From NCBI GenBank assembly GCA_910573745.1, contig CAJSYI010000032.1, positions 1-34,366 of the forward strand: a DNA stretch of 34,366 nucleotides, written 5' to 3'. Below, in pieces: positions 1 to 8,800 of this stretch (its first letter is position 1; each line of letters starts with the position of its first letter). The translations under genes and the position numbers were made by a program. Below the pieces are notes generated by a model. That model was not told the DNA's origin. It searched no databases and was given only the letters and a program-made list of their open reading frames with translations. The DNA comes from Muribaculaceae bacterium (GTDB lineage Bacteria > Bacteroidota > Bacteroidia > Bacteroidales > Muribaculaceae).

Positions 1-137
1 ATATCTCTAAAAAGTCCAATTTTGATGACTTTTCAGACAAACGAATTATGGAGATACAAAAGAAACTCAACCGTCGTCCACGGGAGAAAATTGACTTCGA
101 CACTCCAAAGAAGCGTTTTTTCGATAAGGTTGCATAA
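1..137 (+). CDS. IS30-family transposase, C-terminal fragment (5' end outside window)
   Basis: The frame beginning at base 3 is open from the left edge and stops at TAA 135-137. The roughly 44 residues read as the end of an IS30-family DDE transposase: a segment with FDDFSD, then the hallmark tail KLNRRPREKIDFDTP followed by KKRFFDKVA. IS30 transposases cut and join DNA at short terminal inverted repeats of the element. The rest of the element lies left of the window, and its right inverted repeat must fall within a few tens of bases after the stop. The next bases already run into a leucine-rich-repeat gene, so the insertion seems to have removed that gene's start. The family call rests on the C-terminal signature alone. 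Confidence 0.8.
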   Translation, partial: ISKKSNFDDFSDKRIMEIQKKLNRRPREKIDFDTPKKRFFDKVA

Positions 138-139
138 AT

Positions 140-1417
140 TTGCATTTGCTGTTGGACTCTGCAGGCCAGCTAAAATCCATTTTGGAAGCCAATAAAGGTA
201 ATGAAATAGATTCCCTTGTAGTTGTAGGACCAATGAACAAGGATGACTTCAAGGCAATCTGGGACTGTGCTGTATATGGTAATATGCAAGTTCTGAATCT
301 TGAGAATGCAACAATGGAGAACAATGCGATTCCGGATTATGCCATGTACGACCCTATACAGTTCGAGACAGGCTTCTGGCTTAAAATAAGACGTATCATT
401 CTGCCGGAAGGTGTTGTAAGTATCGGGAAAGCCGCATTCCCATTCATGGGGATAGAAGAAATTAACATACCTTCAACTGTGAGAGAAATTGGATCTACAG
501 CATTTGGCTATGACAGATGGCTTAACTGCGAAATAGCCATTCCTGAAGGTGTTGAGGAGATAAAGTATCAGACCTTCAACGAATGCAACCGGCTGACAAT
601 TGCACCAACGCTTCCTAAGTCATTGAAAAAAATAGGGGAACATGCGTTCTCTATGACAAGATTCGACAATCTTACGTTTCCGGATAGTCTCGAGGAAATA
701 GGTCAAGGTGCTTTTCAGAATACTGCACTGTGCCATGTCACATTGCCAGAAACATGCTTGACTATCGGTCCCATGGCATTTCAGTTATGCTGGGCTATAG
801 AAGAAATTAAACTTCCAGAAAATTTAGAAAGTATTCCCCAAGGGTTGTTTTCAATGTGTGACGGCTTGGAGAAATTGAAGATCAACAATAAATGTAAGCA
901 TATAGATGATGATGCCTTTATGTGGTGCGTAAAACTAAGTGACATAAGTTTCAATCAAGCCCTCGAGTCAATAGGCAATTATGCGTTTGACGGATGTGCA
1001 TTAACAGTCATTAATCTTCCTCCCACATTGCAACAATTAGGTGCCTTGTGCTTCGGAGCCATGTCCTCTACCTTGCATGAAGTGAGATGTGCTGCAAGAA
1101 TCCCTCCCATTTGCGAAGAAGACACCCTTAATCCTGGTTGTGGTCCGTTCTCCCCACCGGATGAAAATGAAGAATTTACATTGTATGTTCCTTACGGTAC
1201 AAAGACCGCATATTCCACTACATGGGGTTGGGATTGTTTTTTTAAAATTGAAGAATCAGATGATTTTCCATGGTCTTGTATTGAAAACATATCATCAGAC
1301 AGAATAATAAACAAAACGTTTTACGATTTGCAAGGGAATAAGGTGCAAAAACTGATGCATAACCATATCTATATCTGCAATGGTAAAAAGTTTTTATATC
1401 AAGGTAACGATAATTAG
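140..1417 (+). CDS. BspA-like leucine-rich-repeat surface protein, 5'-truncated
   Basis: This frame gives 425 residues from a TTG codon. It begins at the usual first mature segment of BspA-like proteins (LDSAGQLKSIL, comparable to the common AGTL-S-LL opening) with no signal peptide. Repeated LRR_5 units run from about residue 80 to 330, with phrases such as LPEGVVSIGKAAF and LPETCLTIGPMAF. The C-terminus (YVPYGTKTAYSTTWGW, then a YDLQGNKV stretch) matches the degenerate secretion-type ends of Bacteroidales LRR proteins. Such proteins are usually exported and bind host or bacterial surfaces. No ATG or ribosome site precedes it, and the IS30 fragment ends three bases upstream, so the signal peptide and promoter were probably lost to the insertion. 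It may be silent, or read from an IS-borne promoter, probably without export. Confidence 0.8.
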   Translation: MHLLLDSAGQLKSILEANKGNEIDSLVVVGPMNKDDFKAIWDCAVYGNMQVLNLENATMENNAIPDYAMYDPIQFETGFWLKIRRIILPEGVVSIGKAAFPFMGIEEINIPSTVREIGSTAFGYDRWLNCEIAIPEGVEEIKYQTFNECNRLTIAPTLPKSLKKIGEHAFSMTRFDNLTFPDSLEEIGQGAFQNTALCHVTLPETCLTIGPMAFQLCWAIEEIKLPENLESIPQGLFSMCDGLEKLKINNKCKHIDDDAFMWCVKLSDISFNQALESIGNYAFDGCALTVINLPPTLQQLGALCFGAMSSTLHEVRCAARIPPICEEDTLNPGCGPFSPPDENEEFTLYVPYGTKTAYSTTWGWDCFFKIEESDDFPWSCIENISSDRIINKTFYDLQGNKVQKLMHNHIYICNGKKFLYQGNDN

Positions 1418-1509
1418 AGTTGGATTTAATAATTTTGCAATACGTGTACATACGTGCGTATATCCAAAATTAAAATGATTTAATGTCAATTGAGTACAAT
1501 AAATTGAAT

Positions 1510-1593
1510 TACGCTATTGTCAGAATTAATTCTGACAATAGCGTAAACGAGCCAAACTTCGCGACACGCCAGTTTGGCTCGTTTGCGCTATTG
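1510..1593. terminator. Two overlapping hairpins between convergent genes
   Basis: A perfect 36-base palindrome (1510-1545) is followed at once by a second inverted repeat with 14-base arms (1545-1558 and 1571-1584) and a 12-base loop. The octamer CAATAGCG at 1536-1543 can pair with 1512-1519 in the first hairpin or with 1586-1593, which would lengthen the second stem. The block lies between the LRR gene (+) and a TetR gene (-), where a bidirectional terminator is expected, although T-runs are weak. The rest of 1418-1706 is AT-rich and I see no gene in it. Confidence 0.5.
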
Positions 1594-1706
1594 AAATGAA
1601 ATAAATATATTCGATGAATGCGTCTTAAAAACGGGATTTGTCTATAAAATCTGTCAGTTGTATATATAATTTTTCGAATGTTGATGGCGTAATATATTTT
1701 AACTGA

Positions 1707-2324
1707 TCATTTCTTCAATAATTCGTATATTTGATTGAATTCTTGATGCAATGCGCCTACATCGTAGCCGGCATATGAGAAAACTCCTTTGAAAGCATTC
1801 CCTAAATAGCAATCCTCAAACATATGACTTAGAACAGAAGAATCAACATTTGCGTTGATTTCTCCCGTTGAAATTGCATTATTAATTACATCTTTCCAAA
1901 TTTGTTGCTCTTCATCAAGCCATTGTGCTGTCAATTCTTTAAAATTCTCCACATAGGATAGAGCCGAACTCTCAATGCGCATTAGTGCCTCATTTAGGTT
2001 AACAACGCCAGACTGTTTTATTTTCTCCTGTTCACGTTTCAACACCTCTATGAAATAATTATAGAAAGAACACAAGGAAAGCTTGTAGGCTTCAGGTACA
2101 GCCTTTATTGAAGAAGTGCCATATACAAGAGTCTTCAAAACCTCTTGAAACAGGCCCTCTTTATTTTTGAAATAGTATACCATTGAGCCACGGCTTATGC
2201 CTATCTCTTTCTCCAGTACACTGAAAGAGACACGCTCATATGGCATTGTAGCAAATAGCCGGAATGCCTCTATAAGTATTTTTTGACGGCTTGCCTCGCC
2301 TTTGTTTGATATCGCCTTTCCCAT
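1707..2324 (-). CDS. TetR/AcrR-family transcriptional regulator (TetR-1)
   Basis: This 205-residue protein has the standard TetR plan. An N-terminal helix-turn-helix covers about residues 10-58 (QKILIEAFRLFA, then VLEKEIGISRGSMVYYFKNK, with the typical YYFKNKEGLF end). An all-helical ligand and dimer domain of about 140 residues follows. TetR proteins usually repress their own gene and a divergent neighbour until a ligand binds. The ATG at 2324 is 156 bases from the divergently read oxoamine-synthase gene, and both promoters lie in that gap, so repression of that operon is the simplest reading. The ligand cannot be told from sequence. A second, unrelated TetR gene lies at the other end of the cassette. 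Confidence 0.9.
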   Translation of the reverse strand: MGKAISNKGEASRQKILIEAFRLFATMPYERVSFSVLEKEIGISRGSMVYYFKNKEGLFQEVLKTLVYGTSSIKAVPEAYKLSLCSFYNYFIEVLKREQEKIKQSGVVNLNEALMRIESSALSYVENFKELTAQWLDEEQQIWKDVINNAISTGEINANVDSSVLSHMFEDCYLGNAFKGVFSYAGYDVGALHQEFNQIYELLKK

Positions 2325-2480
2325 GAGTTTTCAAGAATTTTTATTCTTTGCAAAGATAGTAAAATATAACGACATGATGAAATCTATATGCTGAAAAGTG
2401 AATTTGTTCGTATAAAACCCAAAAGTTTCAAATATTATTGCTAACTTTGCGTTATACTCTATGTTATAATTTTAACAATT
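2325..2480. promoter_or_regulatory. Divergent promoter region of TetR-1 and the oxoamine-synthase operon
   Basis: Leftward, TATCTTTG (complement of 2351-2358) fits the Bacteroidetes -7 consensus TAnnTTTG and serves TetR-1. Rightward, TAACTTTG at 2442-2449 fits it too, 31 bases before the synthase ATG. GTTATA occurs at 2451-2456 and 2463-2468, with its complement TATAAC at 2365-2370. These short repeats could be half-sites for TetR-1, but this is weak. No clear -33 element was found. Confidence 0.6.
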
Positions 2481-3750
2481 ATGAAATATACAGTAAATAT
2501 GGCAGTCAATAAGACCAGCAAGGACGGGTCTATATTGAGCAAAGTGGCTGAGTTTCAACAAGAACTCAGCCAACATGAAGCAGCCGGACTAAACAGCATG
2601 AAAAAACATCCTCACGTAAGCGCATGTGACAGAGAATGTTTGATTTATAACCGGCATACGAAAAAGACGGAGAAGGTTGTCGTTTTTGGTTCCAACAGTT
2701 ATCTCGGGGCAACAATATTCCCTGAGGCAATTGAGAAAGCAATTGAAGCTACAAAAGAATTTGGCATTGGTTCCGGAAGCGTGCCGTTGCTTACAGGCAC
2801 TACAATCTATCACACCAAATTAGAGAAATTGATAGCAGAGAAAACCGGTTTTGATGATGCTATGCTTTTTTCTTCGGGGTTACACTGCCAATCTTGGTGC
2901 TATTGCCGGACTCTTGCGACCGAACCACCTTATCATTCATGACAAACTTGATCATGCGAGCCTTCTTGATGCAACCACATTGTCGGGTGCTAAAATGCTC
3001 CGATTCAAGCATGGAGACATCAATCATCTTGAAAAGATACTGGAGGCGAATGCCAATCAGTTTCCCAATGGAATAATGGTGGCAACCGATGGAGTATTCA
3101 GCATGGATGGTGATATTGCTAATATCCCTGCCATCCTAACGCTTTGCAAGAAATATGGAGCAATCCTTTTAATTGACGATGCTCATGCAACAGGAGTGAT
3201 AGGACATAAGGGAGCGGGTACCCTTTCTCATTTTGGCATCAACGATAGAGACAATATAATAGTTACCGGCACACTTAGCAAAGCTGTTGGAACTGTTGGC
3301 GGTTATATAACAGCCTCGCAGGAAGTCATTGATTATCTGCGAATATATGCCCGCAGTAACATGTTTTCAACATCTTTGCCCCCTTCGGTCTGTGCAGGTG
3401 CTATGGAGGTGTTCAAAAAAATGGACACATCTGATGTCGTGGGGAAGTTGAACCAAAATGCACAATACCTTCAGAAAGAATTGAGAAATGCCGGCTTTAA
3501 CATACTGAATACAGAGACTCCGATTATCCCGCTAATCGTAGGAAATGCGACAATCCTTACCTATATGGTAAAGGATGCTTTCGACAACGGTTACTTCATC
3601 AATGATGTCACGCCCCCAGTGGTTCCTCCCAATCTCACTCGTTTCCGAATCAGTGTCATGGCAAGCCACACCAGGGAGGACATGGATGGACTTGTGGAAC
3701 TTCTGATTAAACTTTTCGATAAATACGAGTTACCCAGATATGTCAAATAG
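2481..3750 (+). pseudogene. Alpha-oxoamine-synthase-family PLP enzyme (BioF/KBL/SPT/CqsA type), one frameshift
   Basis: Two overlapping frames together make one enzyme of about 422 residues, the usual family length. The first (from ATG 2481) carries FGSNSYLG and GSGSVPLLTGTTIYHTKLE and runs to about 2879. The second carries YTANLGAIAGLL, the PLP-binding DDAHATG and the lysine motif TGTLSKAVGT (Lys codon 3280-3282). The break sits in the run TCGGGGTTAC near 2875-2882, where one extra G or T shifts the frame. Removing it restores SSGYTANLG. The family joins an acyl-CoA or acyl-ACP to an amino acid with loss of CO2, as in biotin, sphingolipid and CAI-1-type signal synthesis. It is not close to the housekeeping Bacteroidetes serine palmitoyltransferase as I know it, so the substrate is open. 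The end overlaps the next gene by 11 bases. The frameshift may be real or a homopolymer error. Confidence 0.8.
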
Positions 3751-4939
3751 GCTCACATTCAAATGGTGCGCCACTATTGACGACATCAAGCCCGAAAATT
3801 GGGTAGAAATATATGGCTCTGATATAGTAAAGAGCCGTGGTTTTATGAAAGCCAATGAAGTTGCGGAGTTTGATGATGTTGAATTCCGTTACCTCCAAGT
3901 TTTCAGAGATGGCAATATAATCGCAATAGTTCCCTGTTTCAGCTATGGAATGGATTTGATAAATATAGCATCATCAGGCAAAGGTAAAAATCTGATTGGT
4001 AAAATTCGGAAAATATACCCATCGTTCCTTAAACTGCCAGTATTTGTGACGGGCTCTTACGCCGCCACATGCGAGCATTTTTTTAAATATATACCCAATC
4101 TTACCGAAGCGGAAATAGCAGAGGTCTCCAATGTTGTAGACCATGAGATTAAGAGAATGAGCCGAAAGATGAAAACCTCTTTTGTTCTCATCAAAGACGT
4201 GAGAGAGCGAGATCTTAAATATGTAAAAGATATTCTATCCCCTGACTATAAATTTGTTGTTTCTTTCCCTACAAATGCAATCCCTATAATAGGAAGTGTA
4301 TCTTATCCTGCAGCATTGCGTAAAAAGAACAGAAAACGATATCGCATATTTAAGGATAGATTCGACAAAATATTCAAATGGGAGATCGTAACTGACTATG
4401 GTGGTGAACTCGCAAAAGAATTCAATTTCCTGTATCAAAAAGTCCTTGCTAAAGCCAAAATCAAGTTCGATTTTCTCAATGAGAAATTCTTCGAGGCAAC
4501 TAACGGATTGTTGGCAGAAAAATCATTTTTTCTGATTGCACGGGACAAAATAACAGAAGAGATTCGGGTAATGATAATCATTCTGGAAAATGAAGACAGT
4601 CTCATACCCCTATTCATGGGTTTCAGATACAAGGATGATGATTCAAAGGTGCTTTATCTCAACACGATATTTCATATTGTCAAGGAAGCTGAAGCAAGAG
4701 GTAAATCATACGTGGATTTTGGACAAATGAGTTACTATCCCAAAGCCATGTCCGGGGCTCTGGTAGAGAATATATATTATGGTTTCTGGTCAGCCAATCC
4801 TATTGCCAAGTGGTTTATAAACCATTATATTGACAAAATGTTTTCAGCTCCGGAAGTCCCGGAACATGTGTATCTGAAAGAATACGCTGATGAAGCGCAT
4901 AGAATACTCACGGAGAAGGGATTCGTGCTGCTGAATTAA
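3740..4939 (+). CDS. FemAB/GNAT-fold acyltransferase-like protein
   Basis: This 399-residue soluble protein has no signal peptide. Its start ATG (3740) lies inside the last codons of the oxoamine-synthase gene, so the two are translationally coupled. The layout resembles FemAB-like/DUF482 and BioF2-type acyltransferases: an N-terminal SRGFMKANE segment, an FRDGNIIAIVPCF strand, a basic SYPAALRKKNRKRYR helix around residues 189-203, and a C-terminal half with LIPLFMGFRYKDDD, YVDFGQMSYYPKAMSGA and ENIYYGFW. Such proteins move an acyl or aminoacyl group to an amine. Next to an oxoamine synthase it may acylate the amino-ketone product (inference). The gene ends 4 bases from the convergent TetR-2 gene. 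The exact family is uncertain. Confidence 0.65.
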   Translation: MSNRLTFKWCATIDDIKPENWVEIYGSDIVKSRGFMKANEVAEFDDVEFRYLQVFRDGNIIAIVPCFSYGMDLINIASSGKGKNLIGKIRKIYPSFLKLPVFVTGSYAATCEHFFKYIPNLTEAEIAEVSNVVDHEIKRMSRKMKTSFVLIKDVRERDLKYVKDILSPDYKFVVSFPTNAIPIIGSVSYPAALRKKNRKRYRIFKDRFDKIFKWEIVTDYGGELAKEFNFLYQKVLAKAKIKFDFLNEKFFEATNGLLAEKSFFLIARDKITEEIRVMIIILENEDSLIPLFMGFRYKDDDSKVLYLNTIFHIVKEAEARGKSYVDFGQMSYYPKAMSGALVENIYYGFWSANPIAKWFINHYIDKMFSAPEVPEHVYLKEYADEAHRILTEKGFVLLN

Positions 4940-4943
4940 CATT

Positions 4944-5522
4944 TTAATCAAATGTTATATTAGGCAAAGTCAATTTGCTTTGAGGATATGTAGAGCATCG
5001 GTGCAAATATATCCCATGATATATTTGACCGATACTCTTATAAGTCGTTTTACTATTGCAGTTAATTAAATCGGGAGTATTCTTAACTACTTTTGTCCAA
5101 TATCTTGCATTCAATAGTTTATGCGATAATATCATATCCTTGAAAGAGGGCATAATGCGTGCAGCTTGAACTTCTATATAATGAGAAATTGCAAGCACAT
5201 TAATTAATATGCCGTAGTTTCTAAGATATCCATATGCTGATTCAAGCTGTTTCATCTTTATCACCCAATATGACTGAAGCGTATGATTGTCCGCTTCAAT
5301 GGAAAACAATACATTTAGAGGAGAGTCATAATACTGCATGACTGCCTGACAAAATATATCCTCTTTGTTTTCAAAATATCGGTATATTGTACCACGAGTT
5401 ATTCTTGTGGCGCTTTCCATTAACGCAATGGTTATTGTCTCGTAGTTGTTTACAAGGAATAATGGAAGTACTCTTTCCAATATCCTTTCTTTCGTTGAGG
5501 TGATTTTTTCAGGTTGCTTCAT
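4944..5522 (-). CDS. TetR/AcrR-family transcriptional regulator (TetR-2)
   Basis: This 192-residue protein has a TetR helix-turn-helix over about residues 9-57 (KERILERVLPLFL, then MESATRITRGTIYRYFENKEDI) and a helical ligand domain behind it. It converges on the acyltransferase gene with only 4 bases between stops. The ATG at 5522 is directly preceded by a 37-base inverted repeat that overlaps its likely promoter, so autorepression is very likely. A second TetR gene bracketing a two-gene enzyme operon suggests two-signal control, or that this gene belongs to a separate unit. The effector is unknown. Confidence 0.88.
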   Translation of the reverse strand: MKQPEKITSTKERILERVLPLFLVNNYETITIALMESATRITRGTIYRYFENKEDIFCQAVMQYYDSPLNVLFSIEADNHTLQSYWVIKMKQLESAYGYLRNYGILINVLAISHYIEVQAARIMPSFKDMILSHKLLNARYWTKVVKNTPDLINCNSKTTYKSIGQIYHGIYLHRCSTYPQSKLTLPNITFD

Positions 5523-5528
5523 AACACA

Positions 5529-5565
5529 GGCAGGAGTTTACAAATATGTGTTGCAAACTCCTGCC
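5529..5565. promoter_or_regulatory. Inverted-repeat operator in the TetR-2 promoter
   Basis: Arms of 15 bases (5529-5543 and 5551-5565) match as inverted repeats with one mismatch around a 7-base centre. The core of each arm contains GGCAGGAGTTT or its complement. The repeat starts 7 bases upstream of the TetR-2 start codon, and a near-consensus -7 box (CATATTTG on the minus strand) lies in its centre. That is the expected place for a self-repressing TetR dimer site. Confidence 0.7.
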
Positions 5566-5600
5566 AATATTATAAAAGGCACAAACTTGCACACACCTGT

Positions 5601-5722
5601 GAGGTAGCCACTGCTAAAGGCTGATAGACGGGCGTATGCAGTTCGTGCCGTATTTGCGTAAAAATACGACACGCTTGCTCCGCAAATCCTCGTCTATCAT
5701 GAAAAATTAGCAGTTTTTCCTC
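5601..5722. other. Long nested hairpin in the gap between helicase and TetR-2
   Basis: The 308-base gap 5523-5830 holds no convincing ORF but has ordered inverted blocks. GAGG, ACTGCTAA (5610-5617) and TGATAGACG (5622-5630) reappear as complements in reverse order at 5719-5722, about 5707-5714, and 5691-5699. At the centre is a hairpin with 12-base arms (5644-5655 and 5662-5673, one mismatch) and a 6-base loop. It could be a structured RNA, an origin of transfer, or the folded end of an inserted element. A leftward promoter lies just upstream, so it may be transcribed. Confidence 0.5.
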
Positions 5723-5789
5723 ACGAGTCAATACGAATGCAATATGTTCAAGCAGTCATCGTCATGACCACCTAATGCTATTCTTTGTG

Positions 5790-5818
5790 CAAAGTTAATA
5801 AATAATCTTGGAACAACA
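5790..5818 (-). promoter_or_regulatory. Leftward promoter after the helicase gene
   Basis: TAACTTTG (complement of 5790-5797) matches TAnnTTTG. A TTG lies 19 bases upstream, the usual Bacteroidetes -33/-7 spacing. Transcription would start near 5783, cross the nested hairpin and reach TetR-2. Confidence 0.55.
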
Positions 5819-5830
5819 ATGTGTTTGCCG

Positions 5831-8800
5831 TTATATTTTTCGACAAAAGAGATGATTTCTATTCACATGTTTATTCTCGGAGTTTTTATTGTCGGAATTT
5901 ATAATATTGTAGACTTCAACAGGTTCAGCGACCAAAGTCTTATTCGACGGTTCATTGCCTTGAGAAGAAGATTGTGGAGATTGTTCTACTTTGGATAGAC
6001 TTGTCTCCTCCTTAGAATTATCTAGACTTACCTCTTCTACATCCTCTTTGTTCTCTTGCTTCGGAGCTAATTCAGCAGCGATTTTGCGATCAAGGGCGGC
6101 GAGTTCGGATTTGAGCTGCTTTAACTCATCCTCTTTGCCCCACGTCTTAGCCATAATGCCTTCAAGTATGGGAACATCGGCTTTGAGTTTGGCGGTGCGT
6201 TCCTCGTACTGGGCGATTATGCCGGGGATTTTCTCCAAAGCATTGACAAAGTTCATACAGGCGGCGTGGGTGTCAGCCATTGCCAACTGACCGTTGTTAT
6301 ACTTGTATTTGTAGTTGCCCTCGACAACAAAGCGGTTCTGCACTTTCTCAACACCGTCAGCCAATACTCTTTCAGAGATAATGCTGATTGGGAAGCCATA
6401 GATCTCGCCCACACGCTGATACAGTCCGTGGGTGTCTGTTCTCTGTGCCAACCCTTGCAGGTGGAGACCCATGTTCTTCTCATCGGAGAGGTTGCAGGTA
6501 TCAATCGTGAGATTGTTGATAGGGTTGCCATCCTTGTCACGCTGCACAACCTTGTCGTAACGTTCCCAGTCTGCCTTCATCCTCTCTATTGCCGCCTCGT
6601 TGTTGGCAATATCATGGGTGATGGTCTGGAGCCTGAACTCGGAATCGCCACGTCCCTTGTTGAACGACTTTCGTTCACTCTCCAGCGCCGCTATCCGCTT
6701 TTCAAGTTTTGCCTTGTCGAGAAGGTCGGTGTTGCCGGAGAGGATAGCCATGTACTCGGAGAAGTTCATGCCGTTCTTCTCGTCCATAGAACCCTCGTCG
6801 ATTGTTCGCGCTCCCAATGCACCGCTTTTGAGCTGGTTGATGAACGTAGCCTTGCAATGGAGAAGATTGAACTTGTAGGAGTCCAGAGACTTCTCAACCG
6901 CGTAGATAATCACATCCACCTTATTATCAGCATACAGTTTGGCAATCTCGTTGCCGGCACGGATAGCACGACCTTCGCGTTGTTCAAGGTCACTCGGACG
7001 CCACGGACATTCAAGTTCATGGACTGCAACAGCCCTGCGTTGGGCGTTTACGCCAGTTCCCAACATGGAAGTTGAGCCAAAAAGTACCCGCACATCGCCG
7101 TCATTCATCGCCTGAATTACAGCCTTTCGTGACCGCTCGGTCTTGCACTCCTGTATAAACCGTATCTCATGCGGCGGTATGCCGTAATCCTCAACCAGTT
7201 TTCGCTTGATTTCAGAGTAGATGTTCCATTCGCCCGGCTTGTAAGTTCCCAAATCGCTGAAAACAAACTGAGTGCCTTTCTGTTCGTCATACTTATGATA
7301 GTATTGGGCAATCATTTTGGCACAGTGGCTTGCCTTATTGTTCGGGTCATCAGAATAACTGGGGTCAATCATCCTCATGTCAAGGGCCATCTTTCGGGCA
7401 TAGTCCGTTGCGATGAGCATCTTCGCCTTCTCCTCGGTTTCAGACAATGGCGCACGACCCAATATTGTGGCGTCGCCACTCTTGGCAAACTCCATCAGTT
7501 TCTGGATAAATTCCTCCTGCTGAGGCGTGGGCGGGATATTGTGAAGAATCTCGTTCTTCTCAGGGCGGTCAACGCCGACATCCTGCGCCGTCCTATAATC
7601 CGTTATCTCATTGTAGAAAGCCGCCAACTCCGGAACCTTGATGAAGTAGCGGAAACGCTCCTTCTGCACAATGTTATTGGTGACATTGAACTCATAGTCG
7701 GTTGTCTTCTTGGCGAAGATTGCCGCCCACGCGTCGAAACACCTTATCTCCTGCCTTTCAAGCTCTTTCGGTCGGAGATACTTGAACAGGAGATACAACT
7801 CCGTCAGCGAGTTGGAGATTGTAGTGCCGCTGAGAAAAGTCGCGCCCAAATCACGTCCCGTCCTCTCTTGGATGGTGCGGATGGCATAGAGAAGATTCAG
7901 TGAGCGTTGGCTTCCTTCGGAGTTGCCCAATCCCGCCACGCGGTCATGTCGGGTATTGAACATCAGATTCTTGAAACACTGGCTCTCGTCAACGAAAATA
8001 TGGTCGATGCCCATCTGTTTGAAGTCAACCACACTGTCCTTGGACTGTTCCATCTGATACTGTATGGTGGTTATCTTGGCGGTGAGGTTCTCCTTCCGTT
8101 TCAACAGCCCCTTCAGCATACCGCGCGAAATGTCGTGTCCCTGCTGCTTGATTACTTCAAGATTCTCTTCAACCGTATCAAGTTCGGCTTGCAGGATCTG
8201 CTGCTGCATCTCCGGCGACTGTGGTATCTTGCCGAACTGATCGTGCGACATTATAATACAGTCATAGTCGTTGTTCTTGATCTGGTTGAAGAAGTTAACG
8301 CGGTTTGCCGCCGTGAAACTCTTGGCGTCGGCATAAAGGATACGGGCATTGGGATAGGCTGTCTGATAAGTCATGGCAATTTCCGCGACATTGGCTTTCA
8401 TTCCGATAATCATCGGCTTGTTCACCAATCCAAGACGTTTCATCTCATGAGCTGCCATGCACATTATCAATGTCTTACCACACCCGACTTCAAAATCGCA
8501 AATACCACCGCCATTCTGCTTCAACATCCATATACAATCCTTTTGGGAGGGGTAAATGGAATGAATATCATAGCGGTCGGCAAGCAGCTTCATGTTCAAA
8601 TCCGGGAATGTCTGATGAGAGCCGTCATAGTGGGGACGGACGTAACAGTTGAACTTGCTGTTATACAAATCAACGAGTCTATCCTTGAACTCCGGCGATT
8701 GAGCATCAAGCCATTCCGAGAAACCGTTGCGGATTTCATTAATCTTGGTGTTGGCGAGTTGGATTGCTTCTGAATCCGGCACCTTTATGTCATTGCCATT

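Noticed and set aside
1545..1584. GCCAAAC-containing hairpin as the other ICE end
   Set aside because: Only seven bases match the repeats near 18244 and no core or arm array is present; it fits a terminator better.
6266..8773. Long plus-strand frames opposite the helicase (269, 244 and 288 residues)
   Set aside because: They mirror conserved helicase motifs on the other strand, have no family-like composition or starts, and are coding-strand shadows.
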